Positions 8,247-17,422 of a DNA stretch of 64,000 nucleotides are shown piece by piece. Each line of letters begins with the position of its first letter. Positions within the stretch are counted from its first letter, which is position 1. The notes below the pieces were generated by a model. That model did no database searches. It was not told where the DNA came from and saw only the letters and a program-made list of their open reading frames with translations. Source of the stretch: an uncultured bacterium. GTDB taxonomy: Bacteria; Cyanobacteriota; Vampirovibrionia; Gastranaerophilales; Gastranaerophilaceae. Location: NCBI GenBank assembly GCA_949282215.1, contig CASDPF010000004.1:35615-99614 (forward strand). The letters run 5' to 3'. The position numbers and the translations under genes were made by a program.

Positions 8247-9359
8247 ATGGTAGATGCAATAGGTTCAGTTTCCAGTCAGCAAATTCGTACATCAAAGAAA
8301 GATAATGCTATTAACTGGCAGCAATGTACTTCAGATGAAATTATAGAATATGAGCAACAGGGGCAGGAGGTTCCTGATTATATATTGCAGTGGGCTAAGG
8401 AGGTTGCAAAATTGGAAAATGCCCCTGAGGATATTACTTATGAAATGGCAGGTGGTGCAACTACTGTTGAAGCTATAAATGCAAATCAAGCGACAAATGC
8501 TAATGGTGCTACAAATGAGAATGAGCAAGTTGATCCGAATGATGCTACTGCGATAAGAGAAAAAATGACAGCAGACGGAGCCTCAGCTCATATACAGGCC
8601 AGAGCTTTTAGAGGTTATAGTGATCAGTATACAGCAGAAATCCAAAATATGATGGATACAATGGAAGAATATATGTCGCAGGCTCAGATTAATTCTGCAG
8701 ATGCAGAATCAGCAAAAGATGATGTTATTGCGAGAATTCAAGCTTTAATTGCAAGAAGAAACAGCACCAGAACAGGTGATGAAGCTGCGGCAAAAGAAGC
8801 TTCAAGAATCGATAATGAAATTCGTTCAATCGGGCAGGAGGGTTTGAATACCGTACAAGGTTTATCCGCACCTGTTGATAATGCATTGAATCAGCTTGGA
8901 ACTGCTGAGTTTACATCTTTGACAGGTAGAAACTTTGGTAAAGAAACTGTTAATATCGGACAACTTCCTGAATTAAACGGATTTTTAGATAGTACAGGAC
9001 GTATGACAACTAAGAGTGGAGAAGAAGAGCTTAAACAAAGTGATTTAGGTGATAGAACTTTTGCAGCAGATAGAGTTGAGAATACGCAGCATAGAGGAAT
9101 TATAACATCCAGTGAAAATGAAATAACAAAAGCCTCAGGTGCTGTACCGTCTGAAAATAAAACTACAGATGCGAAGGATGCTGAAAATAAAGTAGAAGGT
9201 GATAATACCGTAAATGATGCAGATAATGATCAATTGGCAAAAGAAAGTGAGAACAAGAAAGAAGAGGTAGCAAAAGAAGATCCTGCAACAATAGATGATA
9301 AAGTTCTTACTGATCCTGAAGAAATTATGAAACGTAAACAAAAAAGAGGTCTAGTATAA
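8247..9359 (+). CDS. Acidic hydrophilic protein, hypothetical
   Basis: The product is 370 aa. I chose the ATG at 8247 because AAAAAAGGAG lies 6 bases upstream; an upstream ATG has no ribosome site. It is very acidic, with Ala/Asn/Gln-rich segments, a predicted coiled-coil middle (MMDTMEEYMSQAQINSADAE) and a charged Lys/Glu C-terminus. There is no signal peptide or membrane segment. Such composition fits secretion substrates or structural rod proteins, but nothing specific is recognisable. Its end overlaps the convergent rpe gene by 9 bases. Confidence 0.75.
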   Translation: MVDAIGSVSSQQIRTSKKDNAINWQQCTSDEIIEYEQQGQEVPDYILQWAKEVAKLENAPEDITYEMAGGATTVEAINANQATNANGATNENEQVDPNDATAIREKMTADGASAHIQARAFRGYSDQYTAEIQNMMDTMEEYMSQAQINSADAESAKDDVIARIQALIARRNSTRTGDEAAAKEASRIDNEIRSIGQEGLNTVQGLSAPVDNALNQLGTAEFTSLTGRNFGKETVNIGQLPELNGFLDSTGRMTTKSGEEELKQSDLGDRTFAADRVENTQHRGIITSSENEITKASGAVPSENKTTDAKDAENKVEGDNTVNDADNDQLAKESENKKEEVAKEDPATIDDKVLTDPEEIMKRKQKRGLV

Positions 9360-9992
9360 ACTATGAATTGCATTTTTAATATTATCAGATTTATATATAT
9401 AATTTCCGGCTACAAGAGAGTTTGCACCGTATTGTGTGCAGAGTCTTGCAGTGTCGGAGTTGATTCCTCCGTCAACTTGAATTATTAAATCATTATCAGC
9501 GTGTTGTTTGATAACTGGAATTTTCTCTGCACAATCAGGCATGAATGCTTGTCCGCCAAATCCCGGTTCTACCGTCATTATTAGAACCATATCCAATAGC
9601 GGTAGAAATTCAAGAATTTCTTCTGCTTGAGTTTTTGGCTTTATGGAAAGTCCTGCTTTTATCCCATAGCTTTTAATCATTTTAATTACGTTTTTGATAT
9701 TGTCAGGACAAGCTTCATAGTGGAATGTTAAAATATCAGCTCCTGCATCTGCAAACGGTTTTATATATTTATCAGGATTTTCAATCATTAAATGTACATC
9801 AAGCGGGAGATTTGTAATTTTTTTTATTGATTTTACAACCGGAACTCCTATTGTAATATTCGGCACAAAATGTCCGTCCATAACATCTATATGAACCCAG
9901 TCTGCTCCTGCATTTTCAACTTTTTTAATATCACGTTCAAGATTTGCAAAATCTGCAGATAATATTGACGGAGATATTATTATTTTTGACAT
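9351..9992 (-). CDS. rpe: Ribulose-phosphate 3-epimerase
   Basis: The product is 213 aa, normal for the family. It interconverts ribulose 5-phosphate and xylulose 5-phosphate in the pentose phosphate pathway. The TIM-barrel signatures are all present: SILSADFANL, HIDVMDGHFVPN (metal-binding His and Asp), HLMIENP, TVEPGFGGQ and the phosphate-binding VDGGIN. It is the last gene of the pyrH-frr-cdsA-rnc-rpe operon and overlaps rnc by 13 bases, implying translational coupling. Confidence 0.96.
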   Translation of the reverse strand: MSKIIISPSILSADFANLERDIKKVENAGADWVHIDVMDGHFVPNITIGVPVVKSIKKITNLPLDVHLMIENPDKYIKPFADAGADILTFHYEACPDNIKNVIKMIKSYGIKAGLSIKPKTQAEEILEFLPLLDMVLIMTVEPGFGGQAFMPDCAEKIPVIKQHADNDLIIQVDGGINSDTARLCTQYGANSLVAGNYIYKSDNIKNAIHSLY

Positions 9993-10672
9993 ATTGCCCC
10001 CAGTATTTTACAAGCCTCATAGGCTGCATTTTGTTCTGCGTCCTTTTTAGTTTTGCCTTCTCCTGTAGCGATAGCCTTTCCTTCATAAGATACTTCTATC
10101 TCAAATATTTTATTATGTTCAGGTCCCTTTGTCCCGAGCAGCTTATATACAGGCGTATGTTTGGTAAGACTTTGAGTATATTCCTGCAAAATTGCTTTTG
10201 CATTGTATTTCTCAAAATTTTTATCAATTTCTTCTATGTAAGGATTAAAAATCTTTGCAATAAATTCTTTTAATTTTTCCAGTTTCCCATCAAGATAATA
10301 TGCACCTAAAACTGCTTCAAATGCACAAGCCGTAACAGATTCCAATTTCGTTACACCTTGTTTTTCGTCATGAATTCCTGCACGTATAAGTTTATTTAAT
10401 CCTATTTGAAATGCAATTTTAGAAAGTGTATTGTCAGATACTGCAATTGAGCGAATTTTTGACATATCACCTTCTGTATATAGAGGATATTTTTTATAAA
10501 GAAAATCTGATATTAAAAGTTTTAGTACAGAATCTCCTAAGAATTCAAGCCTTTCATAGCACTCTGTATATTCTAATCCGTTATCTTTAGTATAGGATGG
10601 ATGAGTTAGAGCTGTTTCAAATAATTTTTGATTTTGAATGTCAATTCCAAAAATTTCTCTGACGGTTTCCAT
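9980..10672 (-). CDS. rnc: Ribonuclease III
   Basis: The product is 230 aa. It cleaves double-stranded RNA, including rRNA precursors. The catalytic signature ERLEFLGDSVLKLL is intact, and the second acidic pair lies in ACAFEAVLGAYYLD. A C-terminal double-stranded-RNA-binding domain runs from about residue 158 and ends KKDAEQNAAYEACKIL. It overlaps rpe and directly abuts cdsA (1 base apart), so it is part of one operon. Confidence 0.96.
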   Translation of the reverse strand: METVREIFGIDIQNQKLFETALTHPSYTKDNGLEYTECYERLEFLGDSVLKLLISDFLYKKYPLYTEGDMSKIRSIAVSDNTLSKIAFQIGLNKLIRAGIHDEKQGVTKLESVTACAFEAVLGAYYLDGKLEKLKEFIAKIFNPYIEEIDKNFEKYNAKAILQEYTQSLTKHTPVYKLLGTKGPEHNKIFEIEVSYEGKAIATGEGKTKKDAEQNAAYEACKILGAICQK

Positions 10673-11548
10673 TTAGAATATTCCTTTTACAAAGTGAATA
10701 AGTCCTGTAATTATATCATTTGAGAATATAAAATGTTTTGTGAAATAATACATAACAGGGATTGTAAAAATAAAGCTGTCGGTTCTATCCAAAAAACCTC
10801 CATGTCCGGGAAGAGAATGTCCGGAATCTTTAACTCCTGCATCTCTTTTGATTAGAGATTCACAAAGGTCGCCTATTTGAGCGAAAACTGTACAAAGAAT
10901 TCCGACAATAGCAGACATATACCATTCTAATCCGATAAAATATCCGATTACAATACAGCCTATGATTGCAGAAATTCCTCCGCCGATTGAGCCTTCAATC
11001 GTTTTGTTAGGACTTACTACAGGAGCTAGTTTGTGTTTTCCTAAATGTCTTCCTGCATAGTAGCACCCGATATCTGTTAGCAGAACTGCACAAAACATCA
11101 TAACTACAAAACCCAATCCGTCTGAAAATCTTTCATTGGATAAGGAGCGTAAAAATATTAAATGTAGAGGAAACCATCCGCAATAAATCATTCCTAATAC
11201 AGTTGTTGCAGCATTAGCAATATATGGCTGGCGGCCTCTGAACAAAACCCACATAAAAGCCCCGATTACGCTAAATGTTAATGCTACAGTTACCAAATCA
11301 AGTCTTTGAAAATATGCGATTACGGCAATTAGTACTTCAGCAATGAACATGACTTTAAGGCTTGGATAAAAACCTTTATGCTCAAGTATTTTTACGTATT
11401 CTTTTGACGCTGAAAAAATAATAAATAACAATAAAAATAAAAGTGCAAGCTTTCCGTATATTATACAGACCATGGCAATAGTTCCCATAATAAAACCGGT
11501 AAGCATTCTTGTGGCGTTTTTATTCAAGCCTTTAGTCTCTTCTGTCAT
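10673..11548 (-). CDS. cdsA: Phosphatidate cytidylyltransferase
   Basis: The product is 291 aa and has about eight membrane segments. It makes CDP-diacylglycerol from phosphatidate and CTP for phospholipid synthesis. The family signature is clear: SPNKTIEGSIGGG, then KRDAGVKDSG..LPGHGGFLDRTD. It starts one base inside the end of frr (ATG at 11548). The operon lacks uppS, which often sits between frr and cdsA in other bacteria. Confidence 0.95.
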   Translation of the reverse strand: MTEETKGLNKNATRMLTGFIMGTIAMVCIIYGKLALLFLLLFIIFSASKEYVKILEHKGFYPSLKVMFIAEVLIAVIAYFQRLDLVTVALTFSVIGAFMWVLFRGRQPYIANAATTVLGMIYCGWFPLHLIFLRSLSNERFSDGLGFVVMMFCAVLLTDIGCYYAGRHLGKHKLAPVVSPNKTIEGSIGGGISAIIGCIVIGYFIGLEWYMSAIVGILCTVFAQIGDLCESLIKRDAGVKDSGHSLPGHGGFLDRTDSFIFTIPVMYYFTKHFIFSNDIITGLIHFVKGIF

Positions 11549-12126
11549 TATACTGTTAATACCTCTTTTTCTTTTTCAGAAACATTACTGTCAATAATAC
11601 CTGTATATTTATCAGTTAATTTTTGAATTTTATCTTGGTTGTCTTTAACTGTATCTTCAGGTAATTTTTCGTCTTTTTCGATTTTCTTCAAAGAATCAGT
11701 CATATCTCTGCGGATATTTCTTATTGCGACTTTAGCATCTTCTCCGATTTTCTTCACATCTTTAACTATTTCTTTTCTTCTTTCTTCAGTCAAAGGCGGA
11801 AATGCTAATCTTATACATATACCGTCGCTGTTTGGTGTAATGCCGATTTCAGCTTTAATAATAGCTTTTTCAACTTCTTTAAGAATTGATTTATCATAAG
11901 GTGTGATTACAAGTGTTGTACCTTCTTGAACATTAACTTGTGATAATTGTCTTAAAGGTGTAGGAGCTCCATAATAGTCAACTACAACTTTGTCTAAAAT
12001 TAGCGGATTTGCTCGACCTGAACGAATTTGCCCAAATTCACGCTTTAGCTGTGTAATAGCTTTTTCCATTTTTTCTTCGCCGAATAAAAATAATTCGTCT
12101 AAAGAATCGTTTGCCTGATCTGACAT
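11548..12126 (-). CDS. frr: Ribosome recycling factor
   Basis: The product is 192 aa, a few residues longer than the usual 185. It splits post-termination ribosomes together with EF-G. Recognisable segments are GQIRSGRANPLILDKV, DYYGAPTPLRQL, TPYDKSI and the C-terminal ERRKEIVKDVKKIGEDAKVA helix. The gene lies 22 bases after pyrH in the standard pyrH-frr order. Confidence 0.96.
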   Translation of the reverse strand: MSDQANDSLDELFLFGEEKMEKAITQLKREFGQIRSGRANPLILDKVVVDYYGAPTPLRQLSQVNVQEGTTLVITPYDKSILKEVEKAIIKAEIGITPNSDGICIRLAFPPLTEERRKEIVKDVKKIGEDAKVAIRNIRRDMTDSLKKIEKDEKLPEDTVKDNQDKIQKLTDKYTGIIDSNVSEKEKEVLTV

Positions 12127-12148
12127 TTTTACCTCTTTCTTTTGTAAA

Positions 12149-12874
12149 TTATAAACTTATGTATGTTCCAATATCTTCGGATTGCAAAATTTTACTAATA
12201 CCGTTTTGTGCATCAAAATCAAATACAACAATAGGAATATTGTTTTGTTTGCACAATGCACACGCTGAAGTATCCATTACTTTTAATCCGTTTTTAATAA
12301 TGTCATCGTATGTAATTTTTTCTAATTTCTTAGCATTAGGATTTACTTTCGGATCGTCAGTATAGACCCCGTCAACTCCGTTTTTAGCCATCAACATAGC
12401 TTCAGCATTTATTTCAGATGCTCTCAAAGCTGCAGCAGTATCTGTAGTAAAGAAAGGATTGCCTGTACCTGCTGCAAATATTACAACTCTGCCTTTTTCC
12501 AAATGTCTAATTGCTCTGTGTCTTATGTAAGGTTCTGCGACCTGATTAATTGCAATTGCACTTTGCACTCTGCAAGGTACTCCGATTTGATTGAATGCAC
12601 TTTGAAGTGCTATCGCGTTCATTACAGTTGCAAGCATTCCGACATAATCACCTGATGCTTGATCCATTCCCAGTTTTGCACTGTTTTTCATGCCTCGGAA
12701 TATATTACCGCCACCCACTACAACTGCAATTTCCGCACCTAATTCTCTTGCTTTTTTGATTTCATTAGCAATCATTGAAACAGGTTTTTGATCAATACCA
12801 AACTGTTGATCGCCAAGTAATGCTTCCCCGCTGATTTTGATTAATACTCTCTTATACTTTAAACTTTTTTCCAT
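12149..12874 (-). CDS. pyrH: UMP kinase
   Basis: The product is 241 aa. It phosphorylates UMP to UDP in pyrimidine synthesis. Family motifs are [56 protein letters not shown] and DGVYTDDPK. It is the first gene of the minus-strand operon. The ATG is preceded by GAAAGAGGTC. Confidence 0.97.
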   Translation of the reverse strand: MEKSLKYKRVLIKISGEALLGDQQFGIDQKPVSMIANEIKKARELGAEIAVVVGGGNIFRGMKNSAKLGMDQASGDYVGMLATVMNAIALQSAFNQIGVPCRVQSAIAINQVAEPYIRHRAIRHLEKGRVVIFAAGTGNPFFTTDTAAALRASEINAEAMLMAKNGVDGVYTDDPKVNPNAKKLEKITYDDIIKNGLKVMDTSACALCKQNNIPIVVFDFDAQNGISKILQSEDIGTYISL

Positions 12875-12893
12875 AAACGACCTCTTTCCCTCT

Positions 12894-12922
12894 ATAGTAT
12901 ATTAAACTTACCTGATTGTAAA
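12894..12922 (-). promoter_or_regulatory. Candidate promoter of the pyrH operon
   Basis: On the minus strand TTTACA is followed after 17 bases by TACTAT, about 20 bases before the pyrH ATG. The -10 is imperfect; an alternative TATACT two bases away would give a 15-base spacer. Confidence 0.4.
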
Positions 12923-13113
12923 GCATAATAAGGTTTTCTATTAAAAGTTGAATGTTACAATATATTAAGATGATGATTTCTTGAAACTATTGTAAACAGA
13001 GCATTTTAAAAATTAGTATATAAAAACAATATAAAAAATAGCACTTTTTTACTTCAAAATGTTTTTTATAATATATAGCGAGAATTTATATCAGTAGCAG
13101 AAAAGGAGAAGAT

Positions 13114-13302
13114 ATGGCACGAGTACTAATTTCTATGCCCGAAGAATTTTTGAACAAAATTGACCAGGTTGCAGATGGTGAAAATCGTTCACGAAGTGAG
13201 TTAATCCGTGAAGCATTGAGAACTTATATTTATAAACAAAAGGTTCGTGAATCAACTACTGCTGGTAAAAATGCAGCTATTCTTGAAGAGTTATTGGAAT
13301 AA
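13114..13302 (+). CDS. Ribbon-helix-helix (CopG/Arc-type) DNA-binding protein
   Basis: The product is 62 aa, with AAAAGGAGAAG just before the ATG. RVLISMPEEFLNKIDQVA forms the beta-strand and first helix, and RSRSELIREALRTYI the second helix, as in CopG, ParD and NikR N-domains. No toxin partner follows: a terminator comes next. It is therefore more likely an autonomous regulator than an antitoxin. Target unknown. Confidence 0.85.
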   Translation: MARVLISMPEEFLNKIDQVADGENRSRSELIREALRTYIYKQKVRESTTAGKNAAILEELLE

Positions 13303-13347
13303 ATTTCTCTATAATAAGGGCATGGTTACTAAGATTTGGGATTTGTT

Positions 13348-13379
13348 AAAAGACCGCGTTTTTTGATGCGGTCTTTTTT
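13348..13379 (+). terminator. Intrinsic terminator after the ribbon-helix-helix gene
   Basis: Arms AAAAGACCGC and GCGGTCTTTT enclose a 10-base loop, followed by more T residues. Confidence 0.9.
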
Positions 13380-13458
13380 GTCATTTTTCTTCACAAACTA
13401 ACAAAAAATATATTGATGTTTTTTTATAAATAGTGTAGTATTACTAAAGGATGTGTGT

Positions 13459-14619
13459 ATGACTGATAATGACTTTATTTTGCCGCAAAAATCTGATTTA
13501 ATTCAAATAAAAACTTCTGACATTGATTTTCCGATGCCTGATTTGAAAAATGCAACGGAGTCCAAAGCTGTAGCTATTGCAAAGTGGATTATTGACTGGT
13601 TAAAGAATGATTTAAAATCGGGCAAGATATCTATAAATAATTTATTGCCTTCAAAAGCAAGTTTAGCTTATTTTTTGGGTGTAAGCGTAGGAACTATTCA
13701 AAATGCTGTTCGTTATGTTGAAGACTCAGGTTTTGTCTGCTCAAAACAATGTATCGGAACAATGATTATAGGCCAGTCTGAACTTGGGGTTCGAAAACTT
13801 ACGTCTAAAAGAGAGACTGCTATAAAAGATATTAAAAATTTAATTATTGAGAAAAATTTTAAACTCGGTCAGAATTTACCGTCATCAAGAGTAATTGCTT
13901 CGTCTATCGGATGTTCAGCTAATACAACAAGGCTTGCTTTAGAATACCTTTGTACTATAGGTATATTGGAGCATAAGTTTAAGAATTCAAAAGATGCAGG
14001 CTGGATATTGAAATCCTTAGACTTTAAAAAATCTGCAATGTCTGAAAATACACAGCATAAGACTCTTGTTGCCAAAGTCGAGAATGATTTGAAAATGTAT
14101 ATTGAATCTAATTTAAAACTTGGTGAAAAAATGCCTGCTCATGCTGAATTGTCAGCAATTTTAAAAGTAAGTATAAAAACCATTCATGATGCTTTAAAAC
14201 TGCTTATTGATGATGGGATTTTGTTGCCGCGTAGAGGACGTTACGGTACTACTGTAATAAAAATGCCTTATTCAAAAGGTAATGAAACTATAACAAAACG
14301 TGAGACCTCAATTTTTGCATCTGCTCAGGATACGGCATTTTATTATTATGAAAAAACTCAAAACCATATTAAACAAATGATTAGTGAAAACTATGAAATC
14401 GGTTCAAAACTCCCGTCAATAGAAGAATTGTCGAAACAGATGGATTTGAGTCCTAATACAATAAGGAAAGCGTTCCAAAACCTTGCCAAAGAAGGATATT
14501 TAGCTTTCTCAAGAGGTCGTTACGGCGGGACTTTTGTTATTGATATTCCTGAGACCGGTGAAGAAGCATTCAAATGGCTTGCCGTAAATCCTCAATATGC
14601 TGAAGTCTATAAAAATTAA
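13459..14619 (+). CDS. Protein with four tandem GntR-type winged-helix domains
   Basis: The product is 386 aa. I prefer the ATG at 13459, which has AAAGG about 10 bases upstream, over one at 13453. Four GntR-like wHTH units can be read in tandem. Their recognition helices read LGVSVGTIQNAVRYVEDSGF, IGCSANTTRLALEYLCTIGI, LKVSIKTIHDALKLLIDDGI and MDLSPNTIRKAFQNLAKEGY. Units 3 and 4 keep the wing RRGRYGTTV/SRGRYGGTF. No ligand-binding (FCD, UTRA) or aminotransferase domain follows. It could bind an extended or repeated operator. Its 3' end overlaps the convergent prepilin by 4 bases. Confidence 0.8.
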   Translation: MTDNDFILPQKSDLIQIKTSDIDFPMPDLKNATESKAVAIAKWIIDWLKNDLKSGKISINNLLPSKASLAYFLGVSVGTIQNAVRYVEDSGFVCSKQCIGTMIIGQSELGVRKLTSKRETAIKDIKNLIIEKNFKLGQNLPSSRVIASSIGCSANTTRLALEYLCTIGILEHKFKNSKDAGWILKSLDFKKSAMSENTQHKTLVAKVENDLKMYIESNLKLGEKMPAHAELSAILKVSIKTIHDALKLLIDDGILLPRRGRYGTTVIKMPYSKGNETITKRETSIFASAQDTAFYYYEKTQNHIKQMISENYEIGSKLPSIEELSKQMDLSPNTIRKAFQNLAKEGYLAFSRGRYGGTFVIDIPETGEEAFKWLAVNPQYAEVYKN

Positions 14620-15347
14620 GGTAAATTTTCCCAATATTCTTTACTTTCGTCTTGCGGGTATTGGTTTCTGAGTGCAAAATGCGAACAAGCTGTTCCGTTA
14701 TCGCCTGAAGCGTGACATGATTTACCCGAGTTTTTAAAATCACAGCATGCTTTTAGTTGTGATTCAACTACTGCAAAAGTATATTTATGTGTGGCAGGTA
14801 AAAATATATTTTTATTGATTATTTGAAAATAGAATATATCATACCCAAGTCTATTCGGACCTTTGAATCCATTTGTATCTACAATAAAATCCAAAGGTAT
14901 TGTCTCTCCTGACCACCAGCAGCCGCTTGCTGCAATCATCATTCCGTTTTTAATAAAGAAGGCTCCTTCGTTGTGTCCGTCAGGATTAAAGTATTCATAT
15001 CCGTTTGATTGTTTTAGAAAGTTTTCTTTGTAGCCGACTTCAGTTAAGTTTCGTGTTTGTTGTGCGTATAATTTTGTTGTTTGAAAATATTTTGAAAAGT
15101 CTTCTATAAATTGATAACTGCCACGTCCGTTAGAGCCCATAGAACAATAAGTTTCGACAAGGTTTGGATTATCTGCTGACATTCTAAGGACAGCTTGTGA
15201 AATTAATGAATATGCAGTTTTAAATTGCGATTTTAATTCTAAGTTTCTTTTCTTTATCATTATTGTCGGCAAAGTTAAAGCTGCCACTATTCCTATTATT
15301 CCTATCGTAATCATTACTTCCGCAAGTGTAAATCCTTTATAATTCAT
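14616..15347 (-). CDS. Type IV prepilin-like protein (pseudopilin), XRE-paired
   Basis: The product is 243 aa. Its class III signal is MNYKG/FTLAEVMITIGIIG, with the prepilin peptidase site after Gly and Glu at +5, then a hydrophobic helix. The C-terminal domain is Cys-rich and contains DTNGFKGPN..GYDIFYF, a motif shared with the prepilins at 19004 and 50769. AGGAGAGGGA precedes the ATG. It is probably an exported minor pilin or pseudopilin. It is divergent from an XRE regulator at 15443, with its own promoter and an operator-like repeat between them. Pilus assembly genes are not in this window. Confidence 0.88.
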   Translation of the reverse strand: MNYKGFTLAEVMITIGIIGIVAALTLPTIMIKKRNLELKSQFKTAYSLISQAVLRMSADNPNLVETYCSMGSNGRGSYQFIEDFSKYFQTTKLYAQQTRNLTEVGYKENFLKQSNGYEYFNPDGHNEGAFFIKNGMMIAASGCWWSGETIPLDFIVDTNGFKGPNRLGYDIFYFQIINKNIFLPATHKYTFAVVESQLKACCDFKNSGKSCHASGDNGTACSHFALRNQYPQDESKEYWENLP

Positions 15348-15372
15348 TCCCTCTCCTATTGTACATTATATT

Positions 15373-15426
15373 TTACATGTTTACTTGTAATAATATAAGT
15401 GTAATTGTTAGAAAATAGTTTGTCAA
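15373..15426 (-). promoter_or_regulatory. Prepilin promoter with operator-like repeat
   Basis: On the minus strand TTGACA (15421-15426) is separated by 17 bases from TACACT (15398-15403). Downstream, about 8-25 bases from the -10, lies an imperfect inverted repeat, TTACATG/CTTGTAA (15373-15390; 6 of 7 positions pair). This is the least perfect of the four XRE-prepilin operators. Confidence 0.65.
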
Positions 15427-15442
15427 GTGGTTAAAATTGGTT

Positions 15443-15661
15443 ATGCGAGATGAGTTATTATTTAAACTTGGTCAAAGTATAAGGTATATAAGATTAAAAA
15501 AAGAAATGTCACAGGAAGAACTCGGATTTAAAGCTGAGCTCAGTACAAATTCAATAAGTGCAATAGAGCGTGGCACTTATAATTTTAAAATTAAGACATT
15601 GTATAAAATTGCAGAGTCTTTGGGTGTAAATGTGGAATCAATTTTAAACTGTAAATTCTAA
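15443..15661 (+). CDS. XRE-family HTH regulator divergent from prepilin
   Basis: The product is 72 aa from the ATG at 15443; a TTG six bases earlier is possible. It is a single Cro/C1-type HTH: LGQSIRYIRLKKEMSQEELG, then AELSTNSISAIERGTYNFKIKTLYKIAESLGV. There is no effector domain. No Shine-Dalgarno precedes it; TAAAAT lies 5 bases before the ATG, suggesting a leaderless mRNA. It probably represses or autoregulates through the repeat in the shared gap. Its stop overlaps the convergent HicB-like gene by 4 bases. Confidence 0.85.
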   Translation: MRDELLFKLGQSIRYIRLKKEMSQEELGFKAELSTNSISAIERGTYNFKIKTLYKIAESLGVNVESILNCKF

Positions 15662-15924
15662 GGGCATAAGCTTTCCCAGTCCGGTTCATCATCGTCTTCC
15701 CCCGGCTCTTTTATATAATCTCCGCTTTCAAGCATTACCATTAGAGTCAGCTTAAGTTGTTTTTTATAGTTTTCTCTGGCTTTTTCTATAGTTTTTGCAC
15801 AAAAACAAAAACTCGGAATTTCCTCTATCATTATGTAATGGTAAGGTTTGCCTTCAAAATCCAAATCCTCACCTTCAATTAATGTCCAATTAAGGTTTAA
15901 GTAATAATCTAAATCTTTAGCCAC
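15658..15924 (-). CDS. HicB-like domain protein
   Basis: The product is 88 aa. The pattern YHYIMIEEIPSFCFCAKTIEKARENYKKQLKLTLMVML resembles the HicB fold ('ipe.pgc.a.g.t.eeA..nl...l...l'), normally an antitoxin. No HicA-like toxin is adjacent, and there is no C-terminal DNA-binding domain; the end is acidic (EPGEDDDEPDW). It lies 3 bases after the GerMN gene on the same strand and may be co-transcribed with it. An orphan role outside toxin-antitoxin function is likely. Confidence 0.6.
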   Translation of the reverse strand: MAKDLDYYLNLNWTLIEGEDLDFEGKPYHYIMIEEIPSFCFCAKTIEKARENYKKQLKLTLMVMLESGDYIKEPGEDDDEPDWESLCP

Positions 15925-15927
15925 TTT

Positions 15928-16539
15928 TTAACCGCCTAATGAACTGTCGCTAAGAGGTTGTGTAATCATTATTCCGTCACCGCCTATTACATCAGCTTGT
16001 TGTCCGTTTATGTATAAATAGACAGGTTTTTCAGTATTTTTTCTTGCAGTTTTAATTAATTGATAAAGTCTTTTATAGACGCTGTCTGTGCCGCCACCAT
16101 ATTCAAATTGCGAGGATAAGTTAATTATAACTTTATCAGGACGTTCCTGAACACCTATAATTTCTGTACCTGCAGGTATTTCTGAATAGACACCCTTTGT
16201 TTTCTCGCCTTGTTTAGGGCCTAGAATTAATGAGCTAATAGCATATTTAATTTTTGAGCCATCAATATCAGGATCATATTCTCTTTTTACAATTTTATAA
16301 ACTTCTTCATGATTTTCGTTTTGTCCTATGAAAACAACATCAACATATTCTTTAGGCTTTTGTTGTTCAGGTTCATCAGGTTTTTCGATAGGTTCGGATG
16401 CTACCGGAGGTTCTTGTACTGCTCCTGGAATTTCAGTTGTAGTATCACCAGGGGCAAGAAGCTTTAGCCCTAAAAATACTGATGCTGCTACCATTGCTAC
16501 ACCTAATAGTCCTAAAAATATTCTTTGATCTGCTCTCAT
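15928..16539 (-). CDS. GerMN-domain membrane-anchored protein
   Basis: The product is 203 aa. One N-terminal membrane segment (about residues 7-28, FLGLLGVAMVAASVFLGLKL) is followed by a Pro/Glu-rich linker. A GerMN domain then carries LILGPKQGEKTKGVYSEIPAGT, IINLSSQFEYGGGTDS and a C-terminal GGDGIMITQPL. The domain occurs in envelope proteins of spore formers and of non-sporulating bacteria including cyanobacteria (family knowledge). It lies 4 bases after the LmeA-like gene, so both may act at the envelope. Confidence 0.8.
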   Translation of the reverse strand: MRADQRIFLGLLGVAMVAASVFLGLKLLAPGDTTTEIPGAVQEPPVASEPIEKPDEPEQQKPKEYVDVVFIGQNENHEEVYKIVKREYDPDIDGSKIKYAISSLILGPKQGEKTKGVYSEIPAGTEIIGVQERPDKVIINLSSQFEYGGGTDSVYKRLYQLIKTARKNTEKPVYLYINGQQADVIGGDGIMITQPLSDSSLGG

Positions 16540-16543
16540 ATTA

Positions 16544-17422
16544 TTAATCCCTTACTTCGGTTACTACATCTTTTAATACTATAATTGTACCGTCTATGTC
16601 AATCCTGTTATCTTTTATTACGGCATCTCTGACAGTAAGAGTTGCGTCTTTATCTTTAAGTATGCCTAAAGAGTAGCTTAGCGGATTTAAAAAATTTATA
16701 ATATCTGAAACTTTACTTAAATCAACTGAAAATAAATCGTTTACAACTTTAGTATGGGATAAGTATAATTTCCCGTTATATACATTCAAATCTGAAGTGA
16801 CGACTACATTTTGTTTTGAATTCAGGAATGGAAATGCTACTTGAAATATATACATGAATTGATTGTTTCTAAGTTTTGCTTTTGATTGAGTTATATTAAA
16901 TAGTTTATAGCTTTTGCCGAGTGAATTTATTTCATCAATTAATTCTTTGTATCCATTTGCTTTCATTGTATTATTCAAATCGTCCTCGGTGATACTGGTA
17001 GCAAATGCCATGCCGAAATCTTCTTTGAATAGTGCAGTTTTAGTTTTTGTATCATATTCTATATAATTATAATCGCATAGCGTTTTTAATTTTAAAAGTG
17101 ATAAATAAACGTCATCTGCCACTACATTTTTTCCTGTAATTTCAAGTGACTTAAATCTGCCAGCTTTTAAATCAGAAAGGCTGTAGGATTGAATTTTTAC
17201 ATCAAAATCGCCTTGAGCTTCTTTTTTTATCTGACTTTTTAAAATGGATTGGGCAGTTTTTGTAGCAAGAAAGTTTGTACCTGTGATGGTGCTAAGTCCT
17301 CTTACAAATCCGCCTGATAATTGCATTTCTGATGGACATACAAAGTTACTGTCATTGCAATTTGCATTTGCAGGAAATGCCGTGAATATAATAATTCCGA
17401 GAGTTATAAAAAATTTTTTCAT
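16544..17422 (-). CDS. DUF2993/LmeA-like periplasmic protein
   Basis: The product is 292 aa with a clear signal peptide (about 1-20, ending PANA). The body has the beta-rich pattern of DUF2993/LmeA-like phospholipid-binding proteins: LSDLKAGRFKSLEITGKNVVADDVYLSLLKLKTLC. It is immediately downstream of truB with no gap, so it is probably in the prfA-to-GerMN transcription unit. The LmeA assignment is by pattern only. Confidence 0.65.
   Translation of the reverse strand: MKKFFITLGIIIFTAFPANANCNDSNFVCPSEMQLSGGFVRGLSTITGTNFLATKTAQSILKSQIKKEAQGDFDVKIQSYSLSDLKAGRFKSLEITGKNVVADDVYLSLLKLKTLCDYNYIEYDTKTKTALFKEDFGMAFATSITEDDLNNTMKANGYKELIDEINSLGKSYKLFNITQSKAKLRNNQFMYIFQVAFPFLNSKQNVVVTSDLNVYNGKLYLSHTKVVNDLFSVDLSKVSDIINFLNPLSYSLGILKDKDATLTVRDAVIKDNRIDIDGTIIVLKDVVTEVRD

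Noticed and set aside
13114..13302. Toxin-antitoxin system around the ribbon-helix-helix gene
   Set aside because: No toxin frame follows; a terminator comes 46 bases after the stop.
15443..15924. XRE gene and HicB-like gene as a toxin-antitoxin pair
   Set aside because: They are convergent rather than co-transcribed, and neither resembles a toxin. The XRE gene belongs with the prepilin.
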